Positions 1 through 10,444 of a stretch of DNA of 64,000 nt are shown here, one piece after another. The stretch covers positions 16,633-80,632 of the forward strand of contig JAMKCH010019735.1 in assembly GCA_023653785.1 (NCBI GenBank). The letters are read 5' to 3'. Each line of letters opens with the position of its first letter. Positions within the stretch are counted from its first letter, which is position 1. Made by a program: the position numbers and the translations under genes. Under the pieces are notes generated by a model. It searched no databases and was not told the DNA's origin. It worked only from the letters and a program-made list of their open reading frames with translations. Origin of the DNA: Ophioderma brevispina. Its lineage: Eukaryota; Echinodermata; Ophiuroidea; Amphilepidida; Ophiodermatidae.

Positions 1-275
1 ATAATCCAACGTCCCACACCCTCTGGGAATTTCCTCATGCTTTATCAGTCACGTAGTGGTTGACCTGTTTTAAAACACTTTTCAAGACTCATTAACGCTG
101 CAGTTAGGGTCATTAGTGATCTATTAAAAGTTAATTGACGATGAGTCGCTTGGGGTTAAAATCGGAAAAAGTGGACAATCAGGCTACGGCCCTTCATTAG
201 GACAAGATCGTCTAATCATCATGGGTGTTTAGTGACTGTGTTATAATCAGGGTTTTGTAATGGCAGACCTTATGA

Positions 276-276
276 C

Positions 277-316
<40 letters not shown>
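276..316. repeat. (TGTC)n microsatellite
   Basis: About ten uninterrupted tetranucleotide units of TGTC/CTGT. Simple sequence, with no gene around it. Confidence 0.97.
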
Positions 317-317
<1 letters not shown>

Positions 318-890
318 TATCTGATTGACCAAAATGATTGCTATTTTCAAGGGCTGTTTTTTAGCTCAGCAAATGGAATCTGTGGAATTAACTTTGTTTT
401 CTGACTTGTTGATTTGTCTACAGTCTGTCCCCATTTTCAAAAGGCTTGTTTCACATACCTGTGGATGGATTTTTGTGGCACTTGGACACATGACTCTTGG
501 ATAGATAGGTTTAAGAGGGTGATTTAAAAGGAAATGAGGGCAACGTTAATCAGGAGTCATTTGATCATTGTGTAAAAACACTATATTAGTATTTGAATAG
601 AATTGCCTTTCTCACCAAAACGTGAAATTGACTCAATTTTTAGGCAAGTAGTAGGAGAAAAATTCTTTTGCGTACCAAAAATTGGTGAAAGGTCTCTTCT
701 GGGGACCACGTGCAAGTAGAAATGTACCCCTCTTCATTTAATGGCTATTTTTCTTAGGGTTGATGCTTTAAAAGTTGGAAGTTATTTGTTTTGATGATGA
801 ATTTTCCCTGAGGGAAATTAAAAACCAAAATATGATGCAAGGTCATTAACCTCATTCATAACCACCACTCACAGGGGGTAGGACATGCCA
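317..890. other. Unassigned intergenic DNA
   Basis: AT-rich sequence without a convincing ORF, RNA gene or recognisable repeat. It lies between the TGTC microsatellite and the left end of the 1.06-kb TIR element. Confidence 0.5.
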
Positions 891-896
891 ACTTAA

Positions 897-1959
897 GGGG
901 GCTGTTAAGTCAGGAATTCAAAGGAACTGTTTTTTGCTGTATCTTCTTAATTATTGTTCCAACATATATAAAAGTATACATATTTGAGAAGGAAATGACT
1001 CAATGAATCCAAATATGATAATACTGTTTCCCCAAAATACATATTTTTTGAGAAAATCATAAAAAAGGGTGATTTTCACTCATTTTTTTTTGGTTCCCTA
1101 TAAAAAAATATAGAAATGTTATGAAAATGTGCCTTGTTCGTTTTTGTATTCCAGAGTCATAGTTCTAGGGTCGGTATTTCCCTTTTTTCAAATTCTGCAC
1201 TATTTATCAAATTATTTGCCAAAAAAGGCCAAAATCTGTGTGTTTCAATTTGGAACAATGCCAAGGTTGACATAAATCACGATTTTTAACCAAAAATGAA
1301 AAACTAAAAAATACCAACCCTAGATTTTGATATGCTCTATACGATGCATTTCATTTCTTACCTGTTGCTGATATGGATTTCGAGTAACTGGGAACCGAAA
1401 ATTACGAATTATCGCCGAAAGTGAACACAGAGAAAATTGCCATTTTGTCCAAATATTGTCCCGTTTCGCTACAAAATATAGCCTTATTCCAAAACACAAG
1501 CGTTTCATCTCTTATTCTTCACACTGCTTCTGCACCAGGTTAAATTACTTCATCTGGATACTTATGATCAAAATTCAACAATTTATGAGGCTCAAATCGT
1601 GAAATTCAAATCTGTTTGCAAAAGCATCTCACGTGGGCAACCATTTTACAATTGCATACAAGTTACCATGGGTATGCGTCATATCGAATCAATGCATCAA
1701 GGCGTTTCTGATGCGCCGAATAGCACAGACGCGTATTGCGTAATACGCGAAATTACCCGCCCTTTGCAGTTCAGCCCATGTGATTGTTTTTGGTAAAAAA
1801 TGCGTAACATAGTAAAAGTAAAATGAACAAAATACGAGGAAAAAATAAATATATATAGATTCTGTTAAAATATATGGAAAGAAAACATGTTAATGCCATT
1901 AAACATGAAAAAAGCTAAAAAACTGGCCATTTGACTAAGTTCCTGACTTAACAGCCCCC
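897..1959. mobile_element. 1.06-kb TIR element, TTAA/TTTA-flanked
   Basis: The ends are inverted copies of each other: GGGGGCTGTTAAGTCAGGAA at the left (from 897) and its reverse complement at the right (ending 1959). TTAA lies directly outside on the left and TTTA on the right, so a TTAA-type target duplication with one later mutation is likely. The interior holds only short overlapping ORFs (up to 65 codons) with no transposase motif, so it is probably non-autonomous. It resembles the other TTAA-flanked elements of this window in end structure, not in interior sequence. Confidence 0.75.
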
Positions 1960-2626
1960 TTTACTGCAACAGTGAATTTAAATCGGCATCAACATCCGGC
2001 GTAACCCAAGTACCTGACTATTTCAAAGACTTAACGGTAGGAGGGTGCTCTTGTGCATATCGGACAAAGACTTGGAACAAAAGCTATCTGGTCATGAATA
2101 TTTAAATCTTAATGATCGTTATTGGAAATTACACTGTTTTGCAGCGGGGTTAATCCACTAACCCCAACAGATTTTGAAGTTAATATCTATTCCAATATTA
2201 TCATGATATTACTAAGATTTATTGAACGAAGGTTAGGTGATTTTGTAATGTCACTGGGACCGAGGCTGCCATAGAAAAATGCATGTAAGAATTCCATAAA
2301 TTACCATTAGCAAATCCCAAGTGCCCAAATCGAGCAGGTCGTGTCCTGCCCCCTGCTCACTTATGAATCCAGATTTCATTGCAAGATTATTTTTTTCCTG
2401 AAACTATTCAAATACCATCTTTAAATAAATTATTTTTAACTGAAAGTAGTGAAAGTGGGTCGTAAATTGTGTGACAAGGATGATTAAAATGCAACAGCTC
2501 TTTATGTACCCTTTGGGAGCCGATAATAAGAAATCAGGGTGAATTTGATACCCTTGGAGGGACTTCTGGAGGCAAATATGATATCCTTTCTCATGATATG
2601 CCTCCAAATATTTGCTTGTCCCATTT

Positions 2627-3288
2627 TTGTGTCGCCTGCCCTAAGGCAGGAAGACACATAGGGATCACTTTGTCCACTGTAGTTGATATCTGTTGATGTC
2701 TGTTGTGAAAAAGGGTTAACATTTGCCTGTAATATCTTCATACTTTGATGGATTTAAACTAAACTTGGGTCACAGGTGCAACATGGCATCCCCCATTTGT
2801 TGATGAGGTCAAAGGTCACATACCAAGGTCAAAGGTCACATACCAAGGTCACATACCAAGGTCACATACCAAGGTCAAAGGTCACATACCAAGGTCAAAG
2901 GTCACATACCAAGGTCAAAGGTCACATACCAAGGTCAAAGGTCATGTGAGGTCAAGTTGTAAAATAGGCTGAAAATGTAAAATTGAGATCATTTGAAAAG
3001 TTGAAGTTCAATTGGAACCAAACTTGAATCATAGGTGCAACATGGGATCCCTCATTTGTTGATGAGGTCAAAGGTCAAATACCAAGGTCAGGTCATGTGA
3101 GGTCAAATTGTAAGATAGGCTGAAAATGTCAAATTCACCTCATTTGAAGTTGGAAGTTCAATTGGAACCAAACTTGATTTATGGAGTTTACATGCAACCC
3201 CTCATTTGTTTGAGGTCCAAGGTCACATATCAAGGTCAAAGGTCATGTTAGGCCTATCATTCACAAACCGCGACGGCAGGCGACACAA
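2627..3288. mobile_element. TIR element carrying an AGGTCA minisatellite
   Basis: Short inverted ends TTGTGTCGCCTGCC (2627-2640) and GGCAGGCGACACAA (3275-3288) bracket about 660 bp. Inside, a unit reading roughly 'AACTTGGGTCACAGGTGCAA ... GATGAGGTCAAAGGTCA' occurs three times at about 2.76, 3.02 and 3.16 kb, and the first copy has expanded into a minisatellite. No transposase ORF is visible. Whether the ends are true transposon termini or an incidental inverted repeat is not proven, since no clear target duplication was seen. Confidence 0.55.
2806..2945 (+). repeat. Minisatellite of DR1-spaced AGGTCA half-sites
   Basis: Tandem units of about 20 bp (AGGTCAAAGGTCACATACCA) with some 13-bp units of AAGGTCACATACC. 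Six perfect AGGTCA-A-AGGTCA direct repeats with 1-bp spacing are present, at 2806, 2826, 2872, 2892, 2912 and 2932. Two more lie outside the array, at 3065 and 3233. DR1 is the known binding arrangement for RXR, HNF4, COUP-TF and PPAR-type nuclear receptors. That the array binds a receptor is only inferred; the sequence itself is certain. Confidence 0.9.
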
Positions 3289-3615
3289 GCGGTCCGAGGA
3301 CCGATGTATTTTTTTGTAGTTTTCTGAATAATGGTAACAACAAAGTATGTCAATCGCTAATCTTAAGCAAGTTCAGAAAGCAAAGGAAAAATGATAACAG
3401 TGCCTGATGTTAAAAAATGCAAATGTTTTAGTGCTAACAAATTCCATGTTTACAGCTTAGACCTCCAATTCCAGTAATTTTAAAGGCAAAAATATTTTAT
3501 AGGAAACACGTTTGCAAGTTTCTTTTACGGGATTCCACAAAATCAATTTGGGGAATCATTTTGCAGTTTTCTTTAGGATAAGGTTTTGTGTGTTTTTTTA
3601 TGTGAACATGACTTA

Positions 3616-3871
3616 GGGAGGGGTCATTATTTACGCCGGGGGGGGTGGAGGATTTGAGGGGGTAACCCCAAAAATTTTTGTAAGAGAGAGGGGGGAACGT
3701 GAAATTTTTCATCAACGAGAGAGAGGGGAACATGAACTTTTAAAATGGGGAAATCAGCATGATCAAGGGGGGAGTGTGAAATTTTTGAACGGAAGCGAGG
3801 GGAACGCAAAAATTTTTGCCGAAAAAAAGTTGAAATCCTCCATTCCCCCGGCATAAATAATGACTGCTCCC
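3616..3871. mobile_element. 256-bp MITE with long G-rich TIRs
   Basis: Arms of about 35 bp are inverted: GGGAGGGGTCATTATTTACG at the left and a matching reverse complement (CATAAATAATGACTGCTCCC) at the right, each continuing into CCGGGGG and GGAGGATTT. TTA lies directly outside both ends (3613-3615 and 3872-3874). The interior is repeated runs such as 'GGGGGGAACGTGAAATTTTT'. The ORFs over it on the minus strand are by-products of that composition. Confidence 0.8.
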
Positions 3872-3888
3872 TTAGTGTAACCTATCAA

Positions 3889-5250
3889 ATGGTGCTTTTA
3901 ATTTAAAAACTTCAAATTTTCCCCCTCTCCTTAATTAGATGCACCAAGCCACATGCAGAGTTTTCGAGTCATGACATTTATGAAAGAACAATATTATAGG
4001 TAGTGGTTTTGCCATTTAGTTAAACCTTTGGCAAGTTAAAATAATCTCACTCACCTCTCGGATAGAACCTGGTGTGCAAACAGGGGTACAAAAAAAAACC
4101 ACCTTAACATTTAATTCTGCCAAGACTATTATCAAGGGAATGTCAATCTTGACATACATATGTACCAAGTTATCACATCAAAGAAACACATTCTGCGGTG
4201 TCACTGTTCCACATTTTCCTGGGTCATTTACCACTAGTTCTAGATATATGCCGACTAGTTTATATTAGTCTGGATAAGAGAGCACAATTAGACATGTAGT
4301 TTATTGCTGGGGGCGGTTACTATATCAGGCCTAAAAAATGAGTGGGATAAGTGCTGTAATTTTTCAAAGTTATTCTGATAATGGTACTGAGATGATATAT
4401 ATGTGGGGTGGCTCAAAAATCATTTTATTGACAAGAAATAATACCTGTATGTGATAAAATGTGTAAAGTTGCTCTTGCTTGGTTGTAAGAATGTAATTGG
4501 CTCTTGTTACCTTGTGGCAGGGGCTTTTTCAGGTAATATGGCCCTATTGTCAATACACAGAGGGCCAAAGGCCCAGGCGGTACTCAAGTTTGGTTTGGGT
4601 AGGGGTGCACGGTACTTCGCACCAAATTTGGGGGCTTGAGAAATTTTTTGGCAAAAGTATGGTCTTCGGAACTAAATTTTTTTTCAAATTTTATGGAGTT
4701 GGAAACTGATTTTTGGGCCAAAATAGAGGTGGTGGAGCTGAAGAGCTGGCAAAATGTCCAAAAATTTTAGTCGTGGAGTTTTAAATTTGAGTTTTTGGCA
4801 AAGAAGTGGTCGTAAAAACTGAAGCATACTTGAACAGTGGGTCTAAAGAACTGAAGAAGAGGCGCGAATGGGGTCTTGACTGCCGCACATGCCCGTATTA
4901 CCATTTTAGGTCAGTGCCCCCATCAGAAACAAAATGTGAATGATTTTAAAATAAATGACTCCAGAGTCATTTTATTCAGCAGACAACGGAAATGGTGTTT
5001 AATTAACACGAGAAAACACATGCCAGAGTTGATTCCCAAGGCATCCATCTTGTGACCTTATATGGTTTTATACCAATGAGTACAAGTCTTATTGTGGGCC
5101 ATGAGCTCAAAGGTTTGTCCTTCTGATCAGAAGATAGCCCAATTGAAATTTGAATTTTTTTCCAAGGTAGGCCTATCCCTAAGGCATATGACTTTGGCCT
5201 TCCCTAGTGTATTATCCCAATGTACTTTATCAATGGTCATGTTTTACCTT
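3889..5250. other. Unassigned intergenic DNA with repeat debris
   Basis: No gene recognised. Around 4550-4910 the text (GGGTAGGGGTGCACGGTACT and following repeated 'AAATTTTTTGGCAAA' phrases) looks like a decayed interspersed repeat, but no second copy was found in the window. The remainder shows nothing definable. Confidence 0.4.
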
Positions 5251-5307
5251 ATAGAGAATACACTATAGCTGTTCTAGTTTTGACAACTATCAAGATCTTG
5301 TACTTTG

Positions 5308-5467
5308 AGAATAAAAGATGAGATTTTTTGTTTTGACCATCTTAGATGGGGTCATAATGGATGGGCATCCAATGTGCCGATCACCAGGATAAAATATTGG
5401 ATGCCCATTCCAGTATGACACCATTAAGATGGGAGTAAAAAAAAAAAATTTCATCTTTTATTCTAAT
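5308..5467. mobile_element. Fold-back MITE, about 160 bp
   Basis: The left arm (GAATAAAAGATGAGATTTTT ... ATGGATGGGCATCCAAT) is repeated as an imperfect reverse complement at the right (ATTGGATGCCCATTCC ... TTTCATCTTTTATTC). The arms are about 65 bp each with only about 25 bp between them, so a transcript would form a long hairpin. No coding capacity. Confidence 0.8.
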
Positions 5468-5599
5468 TCTTATTTAGAATTGTGGAATTTGTTTTTATCG
5501 ACATAATTTATTGTCAAAAGAGTATTACATCATTATTTTCTATTCATTTTAAATAATTGCACCTCATTTGTAAAACAAATGTTTTCAATCCAAGGAAAC

Positions 5600-5720
5600 A
5601 AAGTCATTGAGCGGTTGATCGCACGTGCGTAAGTTGCATTTGCCTACCAACGCGGCGTGCACGACGCAGTATAAAACGCGCAGTTTGCGCGTGTCATAGA
5701 TTCGACTACACCGCTGCATG
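5600..5720 (+). promoter_or_regulatory. CpG-rich patch with TATAAAA (possible promoter)
   Basis: A CpG-dense island in AT-rich surroundings contains the palindrome CGCACGTGCG (an E-box CACGTG core) near 5620 and CAGTATAAAACGCGC near 5670, followed about 30 bp later by a stretch that could hold a start site. No + strand ORF of interest follows. Directly downstream is the 3' end of a minus-strand LINE fossil, so this may be coincidence or part of a repeat. Confidence 0.2.
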
Positions 5721-5754
5721 CATGCACTATCCATCTAGTACCCAGTTCTTCCTC

Positions 5755-6060
5755 TTCTTGGTATGAGGCAGCAGTATTATGTTTGTAAGCGTTGGAGCCA
5801 ACTCACTTGTGATTGTTGGGGTTTGAGAAATCTAGGTCACCAGTGGACGAAAGGTAGGGAAATAATTGAGAATGTTGATCCCACAGTCTTTGATGGGAGA
5901 ACCACATTGGCCGGCTGGCGATGGCCGCAGTCCCATCGGTGCATATTGCTATTGAACGCGATACAGGACTCTGTGACGAAATACGGTTTAAGGTGACCCA
6001 TTCCTTGCGTGGGAGATTGAGGCCAGGTGGTAGTCCTGTCTTAGGTGTAATAGAAAGTTA
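5755..6060 (-). pseudogene. LINE fossil, C-terminal end of pol (copy 1)
   Basis: Read on the minus strand with frameshifts, this gives PGLNLPRKEWVTLNRI followed by text matching the usual C-terminal zinc-knuckle-like region of LINE polymerases (a degraded form of CDCG..QT.DHIL.ECP). It then continues into a segment ending in CTGCCTCATACCAAG(AAG). The same tail occurs at 45.5-45.7 kb, where DHILNECPTFHPPVD is still readable. It is broken by stops and frameshifts. The part further upstream on the minus strand (to about 6.4 kb) may belong to the same element, but the match is too weak to claim. Confidence 0.6.
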
Positions 6061-6399
6061 ATCTGGTAGTTGGGGTGGGTCTATTCCTAGGTACAGTTTT
6101 ATTCCATGTCTGTAAGATGATTGTGAAAGGGGAATGGAGGAGTTAGCAAGCGTGGTCGGCAGGATTTTAGTTTATGGTCGGCGTTTTGAGAGCGCAGTCT
6201 CTGCTACCGAGTGGTGTGATTCTTTGCGTTGTTATGCAGCATGGTCTTGTTGTCCAGCAGGGCCTTATCCTAGTTTTATGCATGTGGTGTTCTCTCCAAA
6301 AGTACTGCAGGTGCAAGGCCTAAAAGCACTGGTGGAATTCAGATGGGGAGTAGGACGGAGGCAGCATGTGATGGTTCTCACGTCTCGTTGAGTACTGTG

Positions 6400-7670
6400 T
6401 TCAGCTTCGTTGTGTGAGAGCTGTTGACATCATGCTGGGCGGGGCCTATTCAGCAGTGCTGTATATAGACCAGAGGACAAAGGCAGTGGTACCCAGTAAT
6501 GGAAGGGCGGAGCTTTGACCTAATCCAATCAAATTTCTGTGAACATGCTAAAACCATGCCCACTGATAAGAATTCGTACACAAGTGAAGTGCTTGGGGGG
6601 CAGTCACTCGACTCAACTTTATCAGAACAACATTGACTGATGCCATTGTGCCGTTTCCAATTTTCATCAGCTTGCGATGTTCGCTTTGCCCTTGCTCTGT
6701 TGGATTTGCAATTTGACTACTGCCATGAAAGACCCCCCCAAAAGGGGCGAGTGCATGCCCTATTTCACAGACTGGATTGCTCAGAAATAAATAGTATTTT
6801 GTTGCTAAAAGTTGCTAACTTATAGCATGTGCAGAAAAAAATGTGGCTCCCTAGTATTAAGATGTGCTAATGGTAGCTTTACATGTAAGTTGCCTATGGG
6901 GCCAGCCGGCAATTTCAACAGTAGCCTTAAACACTCACCACATGACTCATTTCTTCCATTGACGATGATGAGGAACATGCGGTGGGTTAACACAGACACT
7001 CGTTTGATTACTGGGCTGTACAAATATTGATTGAACCAAAGTTGTCAAGTTCTAAACTTGGTGACAAAATAGAAACAGGAAACAAAGAAATGGTGATTGT
7101 TGCTTCAAAAAAAGGCACCAAAAGTATTTAAATTCCATACCGAGAGAAAATAGAATGTGACCTTATTCTGGTTTGTGGTCTGATTCAAGAAGAAGCTCAA
7201 TTACATGTTTTAGTGGTATACCGTTATGGGTGTCAATCCTAGGGGGATGGTGAGGGGGGGGTTGTAGTGAGTTGGCAGTCTTGCTTCCTACATAAATAAA
7301 ATGCCGATGGGGTGAAAGTATCAATTGATGAATGTTGAGAGTGGATAATGGTGGAACATTGTTGAGGCTGTGATGATTGTTTTTATGTTAAATGATTTGA
7401 AAAGTTGCCAGTTATGACACAAAATATTGTCATTCAACACTAATTCGGAGAGTTGGTCAGTAGGATTTTTAAAATGATTATTTTAGTAATTGGTCATTAA
7501 TTCTTTTTATTTTGTTCAAAAAAGATTGCAAAATTAGGTCAGTATAACAATATATTAAAGTGAAATATAACCAAAAGAGTGTTGGTCTAGCCACCCTACC
7601 AGGCAGTTAATTTCATTAGGCTATTGTATTCATGAGGTAGAGTGAAATTGATTCGTCCCCCCTTTTGCTC
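6400..7670. other. Unassigned intergenic DNA
   Basis: GC box GGGCGGGGC (about 6438) and TGTATATAGAC (about 6462) lie close together but lead to no gene that can be seen. Several overlapping short ORFs exist at 6640-7030 without family resemblance. Nothing else was identified. Confidence 0.4.
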
Positions 7671-7689
7671 AAAATATGCAAATTAGGAA

Positions 7690-9420
7690 GAGTAGTAGTA
7701 AACGTAGTTTAGTAAAACAAAAGTTTTTAAATCCGGTTTTGTCCCCGCAACCGGGGGTGGCCGGATTCACTCACATTCGTAGTCAATCGACCTTACTCCC
7801 TCCTTCCACTTCGCCAGATTCAACGCATCCCCCATTCCTTCAACAACCCTCCTACTCTCCTCCTCCACTTGTCTTCCGTCCATGTCCTCGTTGGTCGGCC
7901 CCTCGTCCTCAAACTACCCACCTCAAACTCAAAAGCCCTTTTTACAAACATGTCATCCTTCCTTCGCAGCACGGGCCCATACCATCTTACGCCCTTCGCC
8001 TTCGCCGTCGCTCAGCCGCCTCTTCCAAACCCAAAATCTGCATCAACTCCTCAGTCTCTTCTTCCTATCCATCCATCACACCACACATTGCTCTCACCAT
8101 TGCTCTCTCTGACCTTCTCAAAATACCCATCTCATTTTCACTCAAGGCACCATGTCTCACTCCAATACAGCTTCACTGATCTCACACAAATCTATACACC
8201 ATCCCTCATCTTCAAGGAAATCTTTCCCAAGTAACAACTCTCACATTCTCTTAAACTTCACCCACCCATACCTGTATCTGGCTGTCACAGCCGCCTCACA
8301 TTCCATCCACCCGCACTAAATCCTGTCACCTAGGTATGTGAACTCATTCACTGTTTCCACCGCGTCACACAACTTTCAACCCTCCTCACCACTCCCTCCC
8401 CAACTCCCTTCTTGCATCTTTCACACACAAAAGTCTCTGCCAAACTTGGGGTCACTTCTTCATCTTGGAATAATCCAATGAAATCACTTCCAACATTCTC
8501 AACCCCACTGAATTTGCCCCTCCACCCTCTTTCACATTATCCACATCGAGGTCCACTACCTTACTAACACCTCACCCTCCTCCCAACTCACATCACTTAT
8601 CTTCCAAGGTTTACCTTCAGGCCCTTATCTCAAATGCCTTCTCCACTTCCAAAACTTCCCTCAAACCCTCCATGTCTCACAACATTAAAACTTAAATCAA
8701 TCGCATACGCATCTGACTCAGCAAACCTTCTTTGCACTCTCCGTAACCACATCAACCACAATTGCAAACACACCAACGGCGAAACACAGAAACCCTGATT
8801 GCACCACCACCTTCCACCTCAAAAACTCCTCCGACAACTCAGACCTACTCTAACTCTTGTTTTTGCTCTCATAACAGGGACTCAGACACCGCGCTAAAAA
8901 CACCAATTCTGGTATACCCTTCCTCATTGCCAACTCCATCACTTTCCCGGTAACTTTATCAACGGCTTCTCATGCCACAAAGCACAAGACAGCTTCTTCC
9001 CTTTTGCCAGATATTCCTCTTGATCCTCCTCAAATTGAACCACTGACATCTATCGTTCCCTTCCCTGGCATAAAACCAAATTTGCATCTCATCCACTTTC
9101 ACTATCTTCCGAATTCTGTTCTCTAGTACCCTCTCCACAATTTTCATCGCATGCTCCACAACTTCACACCCCTATACGCACCAAGGCTCATTGCATCCCC
9201 TTTTCCCTTTTAAAAATGGGGAACTACCCCACTCACAGCCCACTCCACAGGCATTCCTCCCCATCTAACACCCTCTGACACAAATCCATCATCACACCAA
9301 AGCCCTATCGCTCCCACTCGCAATAATCATCTCAACACTCACTTCCGAGCGGTCAGCAGGCCTTTCATGTTTTTCATTTCTCCAATTGGCATTACCACTT
9401 CTTAAGGACGGACTCTCTCT
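7690..9420 (-). pseudogene. Decayed LINE, reverse transcriptase to C-terminus
   Basis: The + strand is strikingly C/T-rich because it is the complement of a degraded LINE pol gene. Going 5' to 3' on the minus strand, VERVLENRIRKIVKVDEMQ (about 9150-9075) is the start of a reverse transcriptase domain. It is followed by a damaged 'FGFMPG' stretch, then remnants of the YADD region near 8700 where the catalytic text is no longer intact. VNEFTYLGD lies near 8340. Near the end is RAFEFEVGSLRTRGRPTRTW (about 7940-7880). The order and motifs fit non-LTR retrotransposon pol proteins common in marine invertebrates. Many stops and frameshifts make it inactive. The 167-codon + strand ORF at 7676 is its antisense shadow. 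Clade assignment is left open. Confidence 0.8.
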
Positions 9421-9429
9421 ACACTGGCC

Positions 9430-10310
9430 AGTCCAGTTGAGAGCGTGTAGGCCAATAGGCCATTACAATACCACCTGTATGCAGCGGTTGTAGCCAAAGA
9501 GTGTAGGTCTAGTTGCCCTACCAGTTGAACTTCTAGTGGTCATTTTATTTGAGAGATATAGAGTAATTCATATCATTTTGCTAACTATGGCAAATTAGGT
9601 CCATTAGAATGCATTTTATTCATGAGAGTAAAAACACAGTGTCGTCGAAACTGTACCATGTTTGAAGATCTTTCAAGAGCATTCGCTGTCGGGGTGAGCG
9701 GACACTGCCATGGAGATGACACGTATGTAGACTAAGACTCATTGTCACGCAAAGACCCATAATATTTTTGTTTTTAAATTGTACACTACTGGTACCCAAA
9801 AGACCCCTATTTTGCACACATTGCACCCAAAGATCCCATTTGGGGATCCAATAAACCTCTATTATGGGCTTAGGCAATTTGGCTTTTTTACCAAAGACCC
9901 CTACTTTTTGCATATCCTCCATCAACTGATTGCACCAGGGTCTGAACTGATTGCTAGCCTTGTGCCCGATCCATTTAATAATGCGAGTTGCACCAGGTCT
10001 TTCTTATAAAAAGGTGTGCGCATTTTACTATTTCAAGAATGGCTTAGTTTTAGAGGGGAAAATCTGGACGTGAAACTTATGAACCAAAATTGGTGTCTTG
10101 TGGTCACAACTCATTTTGAACTTTTTAAAGAACAAACCTGGTAAATAAATTGCTTTGTGTGCGATTCAAAAACCTGCCATTCGTGTTAGGTGTACAGGTG
10201 GCTAGGCCATCAATCCCAAGGGATCAAGGTGATCAATTGGCTCTGACAATCGGACATGAATACCCAGGGATCAGTGGGTGATTTGTCCCCAGATGTCTGG
10301 AGGTTGAAAA
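9430..10310. other. Unassigned, probably repeat-derived
   Basis: Phrases such as 'GTGTAGGTCTAGTTGCCCTACCAG' near 9500 resemble 'GTTGGTCTAGCCACCCTACCAG' near 7580, placing related short sequences on both sides of the LINE fossil. A C/T-rich stretch with repeated 'AAAGACCCCTA' phrases lies at 9740-9910. No gene is evident. Confidence 0.4.
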
Positions 10311-10315
10311 GATAT

Positions 10316-10444
10316 CAGGGTTTAGGCAAAAAGGTCCCATCTGCAATGGCTGCCACATGTTAGATTTGGCAGGTATAACAAAATGAGAATACAACTAACA
10401 AATGGCAGCTATTGCAGATGGGGCCTTCTTGCACTAAACCCTCG
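10316..10444. mobile_element. MITE family M1, copy 1
   Basis: About 129 bp with TIRs of roughly 40 bp. The left arm reads CAGGGTTTAGGCAAAAAGGT and the right arm, reverse complemented, reads CGAGGGTTTAGTGCAAGAAGG; both go on into CCCCATCTGCAATAGCTGCCA. GATAT/ATAT lies on both sides. A second copy is at 23586-23720, sharing ends and the internal phrase CACATGTTAGATT. Confidence 0.85.

Noticed and set aside
6430..6530. Promoter with GC box, TATATA and CCAAT
   Set aside because: The elements are close but in unusual order (CCAAT downstream of TATA) and no gene follows.
7676..8234. Long + strand ORFs (167 and 121 codons, Ser/Pro-rich)
   Set aside because: They are antisense to a recognisable LINE pol fossil on the minus strand; the Ser/Pro richness comes from the purine-rich sense strand.
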